Below, one piece after another: positions 34,992-43,104 of a stretch of DNA of 64,000 nt. The stretch is from contig OY970300.1 in NCBI GenBank assembly GCA_963716245.1, positions 2,046,001-2,110,000 of the forward strand, given 5' to 3'. The position numbers and the translations under genes are program-made. This DNA comes from VRUE01 sp963716245. GTDB lineage: Bacteria; Actinomycetota; Thermoleophilia; Solirubrobacterales; 70-9. Position 1 is the first letter of the stretch; each line of letters begins with the position of its first letter. The notes beneath the pieces are model-generated. The model worked only from the letters and a program-made list of their open reading frames with translations, was not told the origin of the DNA and ran no database searches.

Positions 34992-36020
34992 ATGAGTGAC
35001 GACGTGGGAACGGACGGGGTGACGTTCCGATATCTGCAGCCCGGCGAAGGGGCGGTGCTGAGCGAGGCGATTCGCGCTGCCTACGGCGATAGCTACGACG
35101 TGCGCTGGACCTACGACCCCACCGAGGTATCGGCCCGCCTCGCGGCCGGGACCTACGTCTCCTGCGTGGCCGAGTCCGCCGGCGGCGAGCTGCTCTGCCA
35201 CGAGGGGATGAGCCTCCGCGCGGCCGGCGACGCGGTCGGGCACTCGGGGCAGGCGGTGACGATGCCCCAGGCACGCGGGCAGCACCTGTTCACCCGCACC
35301 AAGCGCCACCTGATGGACTGGGCCGCCGAGCGCGGCCTGGCGGGGATGTACAGCGAGGCGACGGCCGCCCACCCCTACAGCCAGAAGGCGAACCTCGACC
35401 TGGGCGCGCACGAGACCGGCTTCCTGCTCGGCTGGATCCCGGCGAGCGTCGACAACGACGCGGCGGCCGAGCGGCGGCCTCGACGCCAGTCGGCGGCGCT
35501 CTTCTACATGAAGCTGAACGACGGCCACGAGCGCGAGGTCTACGCACCGCCGCGGCATCGGGCGACGATCGGCCGGACGATCGAGATCTGCGAGCTCCGC
35601 GGCACGCTCGCCGATCCGCCGCCGGACACCGAGCTGCCCGAACGCACCGATCTGCACGTAGAGGTCGACGCCGACCACAACCTCGCGCTGATCACCGTCC
35701 TAACCCCCGGCTCCGACCTGGAGACGATCCTCGCGGCCGAGCGCCATCACCTCTTCCACGCCCAGAACCTCGACGCCGTCTACGTCGACATGCCCCTAAA
35801 CGACCCGGCCACCGCCTTCCTCGCCGACCACCTCGCGCGCCTCGGCCTCTCCTACGCCGGCATCTTCCTCAACCCCCGCGCCGACGCCGATGTCCTCCGC
35901 CTCCAATCCCTCCACCGCGCCCGCATCGCCCCCGACGACATCGCCGTCGCCTCGGAGCACGGCCGTGAGCTGCTCGACTACGTGTTGGGGGATGCGCTTG
36001 ACCCGCTCAGGTGCGATTGA
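34992..36020 (+). CDS. GNAT-like acetyltransferase-fold protein
   Basis: 342 residues. The N-terminal half (about 10-165) reads like a GNAT domain: PGEGAVLSEAIRAAYGDSYD, a beta-strand run, and LFTRTKRHLMDWAAERGLAG with a possible acetyl-CoA loop. The C-terminal half (about 190-335) looks like a second, degenerate alpha/beta domain (DLHVEVDADHNLALITVLTP, LDAVYVDMPLNDPATAFLAD). Such proteins occur near anti-sigma or kinase-type ATPases, but none is nearby. Substrate unknown. Confidence 0.6.
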   Translation: MSDDVGTDGVTFRYLQPGEGAVLSEAIRAAYGDSYDVRWTYDPTEVSARLAAGTYVSCVAESAGGELLCHEGMSLRAAGDAVGHSGQAVTMPQARGQHLFTRTKRHLMDWAAERGLAGMYSEATAAHPYSQKANLDLGAHETGFLLGWIPASVDNDAAAERRPRRQSAALFYMKLNDGHEREVYAPPRHRATIGRTIEICELRGTLADPPPDTELPERTDLHVEVDADHNLALITVLTPGSDLETILAAERHHLFHAQNLDAVYVDMPLNDPATAFLADHLARLGLSYAGIFLNPRADADVLRLQSLHRARIAPDDIAVASEHGRELLDYVLGDALDPLRCD

Positions 36021-36029
36021 GTATGAATA

Positions 36030-36959
36030 GTGCGAGTGGACTGGGAGCTGAAACCCGGCGACAGCATTCAGCGCACGCGTCTCCATGAGCTTCTTGGAGG
36101 ACGTGGCCAAGGCGGGATTGGGCCTTCACGCAAATCGGCGAACGTATTCATTTTTTCCGATCCGGCAACTGGCGAACGCCATGGTTATTACGACGGGTGG
36201 CTCGCCGATGGCTGTTTTCACTACACCGGGGAAGGGCAGCGCGGCGACCAGGAGATGCGATCGGGCAACGCTGCAATCCTTAACCACAAGTCCGACCAAC
36301 GTGCACTTCGCGTTTTCACGGGCGCTCGCGGGAGGGTTACTTATCTCGACGAGTTTGAAGTCGATGACGCCGAACCCTTCTACCGCACCGATGCTCCCGA
36401 GACGGGCGACGGACCCCGGCGCGAGGTCATCGTTTTCCGCCTACGACCTAAAAGCATCGAGCCGGCGGAGCCGACCTCGAAACTGGCGGCGATCCTTGCA
36501 GGCCCTGCCTTGCGCGACGTTCCCATTGAGCGGCAGCACACGGAGAAGGCCTATGTAGCTCCCAGCACGCAGCCGTACGAGGCTGATCGGCGTGAGCAAA
36601 AGCTAGTCCTCGCTTTCGAGGATTACCTCTGCGGCATCGGACGTAGCGTCTGCCGCCGCCGGATTCTTCCGCCTGGTGAGGCGAGACCGTTGTTTTCCGA
36701 CCTGTTCGACGCAACGATCGGCATGCTTGTTGAGGCAAAGGGAAGCGTCGAGAGAAATGCCATTCGCATGGCAATCGGGCAGCTTGCCGATTACCGGCGC
36801 TTCTTTGACCTAGGTGAACTTAACCATCTCGCCATTCTGGTGCCTCGCGAGCCGCGACGCGATCTCTGCGACCTTCTTCTAACGCAAGGGATTGACCTGA
36901 TCTATCCGACCCCCACCGGCTTCCAAGACTCCACCGGAGGCGCTCTAGTCGGGACCTAA
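36030..36959 (+). CDS. McrA-type head domain plus PD-(D/E)XK nuclease, putative restriction enzyme
   Basis: 309 residues from a GTG at 36030. The N-terminal ~100 residues (KPGDSIQRTRLHELLGGRGQ, GYYDGWLADGCFHYTGEGQR, GNAAILNHK) match the head domain of Streptomyces ScoMcrA-like type IV restriction enzymes. The C-terminal part holds PD-(D/E)XK elements: Asp224/Asp227, the Glu235-Ala-Lys237 triad and Gln251-x3-Tyr255. The enzyme should cut modified DNA. No methylase or partner gene is beside it. GC content is lower than in the flanking genes, so it was probably acquired. Confidence 0.75.
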   Translation: MRVDWELKPGDSIQRTRLHELLGGRGQGGIGPSRKSANVFIFSDPATGERHGYYDGWLADGCFHYTGEGQRGDQEMRSGNAAILNHKSDQRALRVFTGARGRVTYLDEFEVDDAEPFYRTDAPETGDGPRREVIVFRLRPKSIEPAEPTSKLAAILAGPALRDVPIERQHTEKAYVAPSTQPYEADRREQKLVLAFEDYLCGIGRSVCRRRILPPGEARPLFSDLFDATIGMLVEAKGSVERNAIRMAIGQLADYRRFFDLGELNHLAILVPREPRRDLCDLLLTQGIDLIYPTPTGFQDSTGGALVGT

Positions 36960-37663
36960 GCCGGAACCTCCCGAGAGGCGAGGTGAGTGGCGACCTTGCG
37001 CTTGACGCGCTGGAGGGCATTGTCGACGGTCTTGGTGTCGCACTCGAGGCGCTCGGCGGTGGCCTCGTAGGAGTGGCCGTCGAGGTAGAGGGAGAGGACG
37101 CGGCTCTCGAGGTCCGAGAGGACGCCTGAGGTGCCGGACAGGCAGGAGACGAGACTCTCCAGCTCTTCGGAGGCGATCACCTGGTTGACCGGATCGGCGA
37201 CGCTGGGGCCGGGCAGGATCTCGTCGAGGGTCGTGTCGGAATCGCCGGCCGCGGCGGGCGTCTGACTGAACGAGACGTACTGGTTGAGCGGCGTGTGCTT
37301 ATTGCGGGTCGCCGTCTTGACCGCGGTGATGATCTGCCGGGTTATGCAGAGCTCCGCGAAGCTGCGGAAGCTCGACTCGCGGTCGCTGCGGTAGTCGCGG
37401 ACCGCCTTGTAGAGCCCGAGCAGGCCTTCCTGGATCAGGTCGTCGCTCTCTCCTCCGAGGAGGAAGTACGACGAGGCCTTGAGGCGGACGAAGCCGCGGT
37501 AGCGGCGCACGATCGCGTCGTAGGCATCCGTACGGCCGTCCTTGGCGAGAGCGACCAGGTAGTGATCATCAAGCTCAGGTTGAGGGTTAGCACTGGGCTG
37601 GGTCGAGCCGTTGAGCCGGCCCGTGGGGAGGCGAAATTCCTGCGTAGGCGTCGATAGTGCCAC
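36956..37663 (-). CDS. sigH: SigH-type RNA polymerase sigma factor
   Basis: 235 residues of the sigma-70 family, with region 2 (YRGFVRLKASSYFLLGGESD, DDLIQEGLLGLYKAVRDY) and region 4 (LESRVLSLYLDGHSYEATAE, then a helix-turn-helix). The pattern and the neighbours rlmB and cysS match the SigH/YlaC-type stationary-phase sigma of Gram-positives. The GTG at 37663 has AAAGGAGAAGG before it. The gene overlaps the convergent nuclease end by 4 nt. The regulon is not known. Confidence 0.85.
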   Translation of the reverse strand: MALSTPTQEFRLPTGRLNGSTQPSANPQPELDDHYLVALAKDGRTDAYDAIVRRYRGFVRLKASSYFLLGGESDDLIQEGLLGLYKAVRDYRSDRESSFRSFAELCITRQIITAVKTATRNKHTPLNQYVSFSQTPAAAGDSDTTLDEILPGPSVADPVNQVIASEELESLVSCLSGTSGVLSDLESRVLSLYLDGHSYEATAERLECDTKTVDNALQRVKRKVATHLASREVPA

Positions 37664-37690
37664 AGATCCTTCTCCTTTGAGCGAAGGGTC

Positions 37691-37803
37691 GTGGCGCCGG
37701 TACCTCCCCTGTGGCGCCCGGTATTGGACTGGCTGAACTCAGACTCAAGCTGAGGTTCACCCTTTATGGCGCGCAGTCTTACCGCCCTGCAGAGTTCTGT
37801 CAA
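37691..37803 (-). promoter_or_regulatory. sigH promoter and tandem direct repeats in its leader
   Basis: Minus-strand -35 TTGACA (37803-37798), 16-bp spacer and -10 TAAGAC (37781-37776). The roughly 105-nt leader contains two near-identical words, TACCGGGCGCCAC and TACCGGCGCCAC (plus-strand 37711-37723 and 37691-37702), about two helical turns apart, which suggests a regulator-binding pair. Confidence 0.45.
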
Positions 37804-37840
37804 CCCCGAACTGACGTTCGTGCAAGCGCCGTTGCAGCTG

Positions 37841-38503
37841 CTACGGGCTCTGCTCACGCTGTCGAGCGACCTCGAAGAGCAGCGCCGCGGCGGCGGTGGA
37901 GACGTTGAGCGACTCGACCCTCCCCCCTCGCGGAAGCGCCACGAGCCCATCGCAGGCCGAGGCCACACGCGGCCGGATCCCCTTCCCCTCGCCGCCGAGG
38001 ACGAGCACCGCCGCGCCGGTCAGGTCTACGTTCCAGGGGGCTTCGTCGGCTTCGGCGTCGGCGCCCCAGATCCAGAAGCCGGCCGCCTTGGCTTCCGCCA
38101 GCCAGTCGGCGAGGTTGCGCACGTGCGCGACCTCCAGGTGCTCGACGGCGCCGGCCGAGGTCTTGCAGACCACCGCCGTGACCTCTGCCGAGCGGCGCTC
38201 GGGAAACACGACGCCGGCCGCGCCGGCGAACTCGGCCGCGCGGCAGACCGCGCCCAGGTTACGCGGGTCCTGAACCTGGTCGAGGGCGACGAGCAAGGCC
38301 CCCTCCTTGCGGAGCAGAGCGCTCGGATCGGCATAGGGATATGGATCGACCTCCGCGACGACACCCTGGTGGTCGGGCGACGCACACAGCCGCTCGAGCT
38401 CCTCGCCATGCGTCTCCGGTGCCCGCCAGACGCGATGCACGCGACGCCTCCCCCGCTCCGCCTCCTCGACCGGCCGCTTCCCGTAGATGATCTGGCTGGC
38501 CAC
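37841..38503 (-). CDS. rlmB: 23S rRNA 2'-O-methyltransferase RlmB (TrmH/SpoU family)
   Basis: 220 residues. The SpoU knot fold is seen in ALDQVQDPRNLGAVCRAAEF (SAM-binding), LGGEGKGIRP and the C-terminal VESLNVSTAAAALLFE knot. It methylates a guanosine of 23S rRNA, probably G2251. It starts 3 bp past the cysS stop and precedes sigH, an order also familiar from Firmicutes. The N-terminal part (IIYGKRPVEEAERG) is the substrate-binding region. Confidence 0.9.
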   Translation of the reverse strand: MASQIIYGKRPVEEAERGRRRVHRVWRAPETHGEELERLCASPDHQGVVAEVDPYPYADPSALLRKEGALLVALDQVQDPRNLGAVCRAAEFAGAAGVVFPERRSAEVTAVVCKTSAGAVEHLEVAHVRNLADWLAEAKAAGFWIWGADAEADEAPWNVDLTGAAVLVLGGEGKGIRPRVASACDGLVALPRGGRVESLNVSTAAAALLFEVARQREQSP

Positions 38504-38505
38504 GC

Positions 38506-39936
38506 CTAACCCTTGGGCACGAGCCTGGCACCGTCAGCCGAGTCCCGAACCTCCCAGCCCAGCTCGGCAAGCCGATCCCGAATCTCATCCGCCCGCCCAA
38601 AGTCCTTCGCCGCACGAGCCTGCTCTCGCTCCGCAAGCAGGGTCTCCGCCTCCGCATCTCCCCCCTGCTCGACCTCCGCAACCGACCCGAGCCCGACGAG
38701 CTCCAACATCTCGCGCACCGCCTCCGGCGCCCCAGCCACCTCGCCCCGGTTCGCTTCCCCAACCAGCTCGAACACCTCAGCCATCGCCCTCGCAGTGTTG
38801 AAATCGTCGGCAAGGGCATCCCGGAAGCGCTCGACGCGGGCGCCAGGGGAGGTCCCGGCGGAGCCTCCCCGCTGTTGCTCCGACGGGGCCTCCCCTGGCG
38901 CCCGCCCGCCCCCTCCCCGCTGTTGCTCCGGCAGGCCCTCCCCTGACTCTCCCGGCCCGGAGTGCTCCCTGAAGAAGTTCCGCAACCGCTCGACGCGTGC
39001 GCACGCCTGGTCGAGCTTGTCCGCTCCGAACGCCAACGGCTGCCGGTAATGCCCCGAGATCAGGTAGTCGACTACCGCCTCGCGCCCGTAGCGATCGAGC
39101 GCCTCGGAGAGCTGGAAGATGTTGCCCTCCGATTTCGACATCTTCTCCGTGCCGGTCTCGATCATCCCGTTGTGCATCCACAGCCGCGCGAAGGGCCGGC
39201 CGGCCGCCTCGGACTGTGCGATCTCGTTCTCGTGGTGGGGGAAGACGAGATCCGAGCCCCCACCGTGGATTGCGAACGACGGCCCCAGCTCGGCCTCGGC
39301 CATCGCAGAGCACTCGATGTGCCAGCCCGGCCGTCCAGGCCCCCACGGCGAGTCCCAGGAGGTGTCCTCCCCCTCCTTGCGCGCCTTCCAGAGCGCGAAG
39401 TCGAGCGGGTCCTCCTTGAGCGAAGCCGAGCCCGCCTCCTCCCCCTGGTCCATGTCCTCGGCTCGGCGGTTGGAGAGCTTGCCGTAGCCCTCGAAGCTGC
39501 GGACGCGGAAGTAGACGTCGCCGCCGGACTCGTAGGCGTGCCCCCCCTCGACCAGCTCGGCGATCAGCGCGACGATCGGCCCGATCGTCTCCGTCGCGAG
39601 TGGCTCGGCGTCGGGACGACCCAGGCCCAGCCGTTCGGTGTCCTCGAGATAGGCCCGGGTCATCTCCTCGGCGAACTGCGCCGACGACTCGCCGACCTCG
39701 CGGGCCGCGGCGTAGATCTTGTCGTTGACGTCGGTGACGTTCACGACGAACTTGACCCGGTACCCCTCGGAGCGCAGGAAGCGCCCCAGCAGGGAGAAGA
39801 CGACGAACGGCCGCGCGTTCCCGATGTGGATCCGGCTGTAGACGGTCGGGCCGCAGGCGTAGATGCCGACCTCGCTGCCCGAATCGAGAGCGACGAGCTC
39901 GCCCGTCAGGGTGTCCTTGATCCGCACCTCCCGCAT
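38506..39936 (-). CDS. cysS: Cysteinyl-tRNA synthetase with low-complexity insertion
   Basis: 476-residue class I aminoacyl-tRNA synthetase with GPTVYSRIHIGNARPF (the HIGH motif) and EKMSKSEGN (KMSKS). Cys and His zinc ligands are in ACGPTVYS, and CS and HHENE downstream. About residues 333-368, after FFREHSGPGESGEGL, contain a repetitive stretch SEQQRGG repeated twice that is not part of the fold; it is encoded by an inverted-repeat insertion. The DALR domain continues normally after it. The insertion is in frame, so the enzyme is likely active. Confidence 0.9.
   Translation of the reverse strand: MREVRIKDTLTGELVALDSGSEVGIYACGPTVYSRIHIGNARPFVVFSLLGRFLRSEGYRVKFVVNVTDVNDKIYAAAREVGESSAQFAEEMTRAYLEDTERLGLGRPDAEPLATETIGPIVALIAELVEGGHAYESGGDVYFRVRSFEGYGKLSNRRAEDMDQGEEAGSASLKEDPLDFALWKARKEGEDTSWDSPWGPGRPGWHIECSAMAEAELGPSFAIHGGGSDLVFPHHENEIAQSEAAGRPFARLWMHNGMIETGTEKMSKSEGNIFQLSEALDRYGREAVVDYLISGHYRQPLAFGADKLDQACARVERLRNFFREHSGPGESGEGLPEQQRGGGGRAPGEAPSEQQRGGSAGTSPGARVERFRDALADDFNTARAMAEVFELVGEANRGEVAGAPEAVREMLELVGLGSVAEVEQGGDAEAETLLAEREQARAAKDFGRADEIRDRLAELGWEVRDSADGARLVPKG
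38838..38930. repeat. Inverted and direct repeats inserted in frame in cysS
   Basis: Arms GGGCGCCAGGGGAGG (38838-38852) and CCTCCCCTGGCGCCC (38889-38903) are perfect complements over 15 bp with a 36-nt spacer. A 19-bp word CCTCCCCGCTGTTGCTCCG occurs at 38864-38882 and again at 38912-38930. The repeats give the protein its SEQQRGG-like run. The layout resembles palindromic elements that insert into protein genes (as in Rickettsia). Confidence 0.6.
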
Positions 39937-39957
39937 GGGCGGGGATGCTAGAGGGGA

Positions 39958-40881
39958 CTAGAAAGTGCGGTAGCCGGCGCCCGAGGCGGTCGTCTCACGC
40001 CGCGCCCAGGTCGGCGCCGTCTCCTCGGCGGCGGCGAGGACCTCGCGGCGGGCGCGTTTTGCGCTCGCCTTGATCTCGTCCTCGGCGGAGCGGCGCAGGC
40101 GCTCCTCCCGCTGCTCGGCCTGCTTGCGGATCCGGTCGGACTCGGCCTGCAGCTGCTCGTCGGCCCGGACGCGCGCCTGCTCTTCGGCCTCGCCTTCGAT
40201 CTTCGCGACGAGCCTGCGGACCCGTTCCTCGGCCTCGCGGCGGACGTCCTCGGTGCCCTGCATCACCCGCTCCTCGATCTCAGCCTCGAGCCGCACCGCC
40301 GTCCGATTCGACTCCTCGGCGGCAGCTTCGGCCTCGGCGGCACGCTGCTCGGCGGCGGCGACGCGACGGTCGGCCTGTGCCTTGGCATCGGCAAGCACCT
40401 CGCCGACGCGCTTCGACGCCTCCTCTTCGACCCGCTTGACGGCCCGCGCCAGCGTCTCGTCGGACTCGGCCTTGGCGGCCGCCAGCTTGCCGCTCAGCGC
40501 CTCGCGGTCGGCCTCCGCCCGCCTGCTGGCGCGCTCGAAGGTCCCCTCGGCGCGATCCCGAGCCGCCTCGGCCCGCGTCGCGCGGGCCTCCGCCTCGCGC
40601 CGCCTCTCCCGCTCGGCGGAGATCTGCTCGCGGCCCTCCGTGGCGATTCCGCTCAGGGTCGCCTTCGCCCGCTGCTTCAGCTCGGCGGTGACCTTCTCGA
40701 TCCGCGCCTCGGCCTCTGCGTCGACCCGCCTCGCCTCCGCCTCGGCCTCGGCCAGCCGGGCCTCCGCCAGCCGGACGCGCTCCTCGCTGGTGCGGACCCA
40801 GCCGAGCGCCTGCTGCGCGACGCCGTGCATCTCCTCGGTCGCCTCGGCGACGGCGGTCAGTTGAACCACGGGCTCGCCCAT
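39958..40881 (-). CDS. Long coiled-coil protein
   Basis: 307 residues from the ATG at 40881 (an upstream ATG at 40914 is possible). Apart from short ends it is a continuous heptad coiled coil rich in Ala, Glu and Arg (RLAEARLAEAEAEARRVDAE, AEAEAAAEESNRTAVRLEAE). No membrane segment, no enzyme motif. It lies between cysS and an acyl-CoA ligase on the same strand. It may be a cytoskeletal, DivIVA-like or scaffold protein, but it lacks the DivIVA N-terminal lipid-binding motif. Function unknown. Confidence 0.6.
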   Translation of the reverse strand: MGEPVVQLTAVAEATEEMHGVAQQALGWVRTSEERVRLAEARLAEAEAEARRVDAEAEARIEKVTAELKQRAKATLSGIATEGREQISAERERRREAEARATRAEAARDRAEGTFERASRRAEADREALSGKLAAAKAESDETLARAVKRVEEEASKRVGEVLADAKAQADRRVAAAEQRAAEAEAAAEESNRTAVRLEAEIEERVMQGTEDVRREAEERVRRLVAKIEGEAEEQARVRADEQLQAESDRIRKQAEQREERLRRSAEDEIKASAKRARREVLAAAEETAPTWARRETTASGAGYRTF

Positions 40882-40967
40882 CCGGCGAGAACCTACTACG
40901 GGCCTCGGAAGCATCGCCACCCTCGAGGCGGCTCGAAGCCGCAATTAGCGCCGTAACCGGCGGAGCG

Positions 40968-42617
40968 CTAAGCGGACTTCTCGGTCCTGCGCTCGCGCAG
41001 CTCGCGCTTGAGGACCTTGCCGGTCGCGTTGCGCGGCAGCTCATCCATGAACTCGATCTCGCGCGGGGCCTTGTAGGCGGCGAGATTCGCCTTGACGTGG
41101 GCCCTCAGATCCTCTTCGGCGACCGCGGCGCCCTCCTCGACGACGACGAACGCCTTGAGGCGCTGGCCGAACTCCTCGTCCTCGACGCCGATCACCGCGA
41201 CCTCGACCACCGCCTCGTGGTCGGCGAGCAGGTCCTCGACCTCGCGCGGGAAGACGTTCTCGCCGCCCGAGACGATCATCTCGTCGTCGCGCCCGTCGAT
41301 GAACAGCCGCCCCGCCGCGTCGAGGTGACCGACGTCGCCGCTGCAGAGCAGCCCGTCGATCGCCTCCTTGCCGCCGCCCCCGGTGTAGCCCTCGAAGGAC
41401 ATCTCGTTGCCGACGAAGATCCGCCCGACCTCGCCGCGCGGCACCTCGTGCCCCCCCTCGTCGTAGAGGCGGACGACGGTGCCGTGAGGCGGCCGCCCCG
41501 CGGTGCCCGGCGCCGCCCGCAGGTCCTCCGGCGTGGCGACGGTGGCGTAGGCGACCTCGGTCGAGCCGTAGAGGTTGTAGACGGTGTCGCCGAAGCGGTC
41601 CATCCACTCGATCGCCAGCTCGCCCGGAAGCGCCGAGCCCGATAGCGACGTAATCCGCAGCGAGGAGAGGTCGTAGGAGCGCAGCGTCTCGTCCGGCAGC
41701 TGGAGGATCCGCTGAATCATCACCGGGACCGCGGCGAGCACCTGGGTCCGCTCGTCCTGCACCGCGCGGAGCGTCTCCTCGGGGTCGAACCGGCGTCGCA
41801 GCACGAGCGTCGAGGCCGTCGGCAGGCTCATCACGAAGTGGAAGAAGCCCCACGAGTGGAAGAGCGGCGCTGCGACCATCATCTTCTGGCGAGTGCGGAA
41901 GGGGATCTTGTCGATCAGGGCCGCGATCGCCAGCAGCCCGTCGGGGCTGGAGCGCTGCGCCCCCTTCGGCGTTCCGGTGGTGCCCGAGGTGAGGATCACG
42001 AAGCGCGGTTTGTCGGGCGGCGGCTTCAGGTGGGACTCGTCGTTGGCGGCGATCAGCGAGTCGAGGGTCGGCACCTCCGGCGAGCCGTCGGTCCAGGCGA
42101 CGACGCGCATCACGCTCTCGTCGACGCCGTCGAGCAGACCGGTGAACTCCTCGTCGTAGACGAGCGCCTTGGGGGCCTCGCGCCGGGTCACCTCGGTCAG
42201 CTGCGGGCCGGCGAACATCGTGTTCAGGTAGAGCGCGCTGGCGCCGAGCTTGGCGGTGGCCAGCGTCGCCTCGACGAAGCCGCGGTGGTTGCGGCACATG
42301 ATCCCGACTCCGTCCCCGTAGCCGATCCCCATCCGCTCGAAGGCGTGGGCGAGGGCGTTGGAGCGGCGGTGCAGCTGTTCGAAGGTGAGCGTGCCGCGCT
42401 CGTCGATCAGCGCCGGCTCGTCGGGGTATTTGATCGCCGCCGTCGCGATGCCGAGCGCCGGCGAGGCGCCCCAGCGCAGGAAGGCGGAGATGACCCTGAC
42501 GGTCTTGTCCGGGCGCTGGGGGGCGAGGATGCCCGACTCGCGCAGCACCCTGAGCTCGAACGCTTTGTCGGCCACCGCGCGACGCGCGTTCTCGGCCATG
42601 GAATTGAGCTTGCCCAT
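40968..42617 (-). CDS. AMP-dependent acyl-CoA synthetase
   Basis: 549-residue ANL-superfamily ligase. P-loop ILTSGTTGTPKGA (about 216-228), YGSTEVA, GRLFIDGRDDEMIVSGGENV (hinge and A5-A8 motifs) and the C-terminal catalytic Lys in LPRNATGKVLKREL are intact. It joins a carboxylic acid to CoA, probably a fatty acid. The ATG at 42617 lies 12 bp from ispF on the same strand, so they may be cotranscribed. Confidence 0.9.
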   Translation of the reverse strand: MGKLNSMAENARRAVADKAFELRVLRESGILAPQRPDKTVRVISAFLRWGASPALGIATAAIKYPDEPALIDERGTLTFEQLHRRSNALAHAFERMGIGYGDGVGIMCRNHRGFVEATLATAKLGASALYLNTMFAGPQLTEVTRREAPKALVYDEEFTGLLDGVDESVMRVVAWTDGSPEVPTLDSLIAANDESHLKPPPDKPRFVILTSGTTGTPKGAQRSSPDGLLAIAALIDKIPFRTRQKMMVAAPLFHSWGFFHFVMSLPTASTLVLRRRFDPEETLRAVQDERTQVLAAVPVMIQRILQLPDETLRSYDLSSLRITSLSGSALPGELAIEWMDRFGDTVYNLYGSTEVAYATVATPEDLRAAPGTAGRPPHGTVVRLYDEGGHEVPRGEVGRIFVGNEMSFEGYTGGGGKEAIDGLLCSGDVGHLDAAGRLFIDGRDDEMIVSGGENVFPREVEDLLADHEAVVEVAVIGVEDEEFGQRLKAFVVVEEGAAVAEEDLRAHVKANLAAYKAPREIEFMDELPRNATGKVLKRELRERRTEKSA

Positions 42618-42628
42618 CGGATCGAAGC

Positions 42629-43087
42629 CTATTCGCTCTCCAGGGATGCGACCGCCATGCAGGCGATCCCCTCGCCCCGGCCGATCCAGCCCATGCCCTC
42701 GTTGGTCGTCGCCTTGACGCTGACCCGGGCCGAGGTGACCTCGGCGAGGGTCCGCTCCATCTCGGCGCGGTGCGGCGCCAGCCGCGGCTCCTCGCAGACG
42801 ACCGTCGCGTCGATGTTGACGATCCGGCCGGCGATCGTCCCGACCACGGTGCGCAGCAGGTCGACCGAGTCGGCGTCGCGCCAGCGCTCCTCGTCGTCGG
42901 GGAAGAGCGTGCCGATGTCGCCGGCGCCGGCGGCGCCGAGGAGGGCGTCGATCACGGCGTGCGTCAGCACGTCCGCGTCGGAGTGGCCGGTCAGGCCGCG
43001 CTCGTGCTCGACCTCGACCCCACCGAGGATCAGCGGACGGTCCGCAGCGAAGCGGTGGCTGTCGTAGCCGATCCCAACGGGACTCAT
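42629..43087 (-). CDS. ispF: 2-C-methyl-D-erythritol 2,4-cyclodiphosphate synthase
   Basis: 152-residue MEP-pathway enzyme. Metal-binding residues are in GIGYDSHRF (Asp8, His10) and GHSDADVLTHAVIDALLGAA; NEGMGWIGRGEGIACMAVA closes the fold. It converts CDP-ME-2-phosphate to cyclic ME-cPP. It is 17 bp from the histidinol-phosphatase-like gene and about 2.3 kb from ispD, which is damaged here. Confidence 0.95.
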   Translation of the reverse strand: MSPVGIGYDSHRFAADRPLILGGVEVEHERGLTGHSDADVLTHAVIDALLGAAGAGDIGTLFPDDEERWRDADSVDLLRTVVGTIAGRIVNIDATVVCEEPRLAPHRAEMERTLAEVTSARVSVKATTNEGMGWIGRGEGIACMAVASLESE

Positions 43088-43104
43088 GCGGCTGGCTCCT
43101 CATC

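Noticed and set aside
38838..38930. CRISPR-like array in cysS
   Set aside because: Only two direct repeats, in a coding frame, with no spacer regularity or cas genes.
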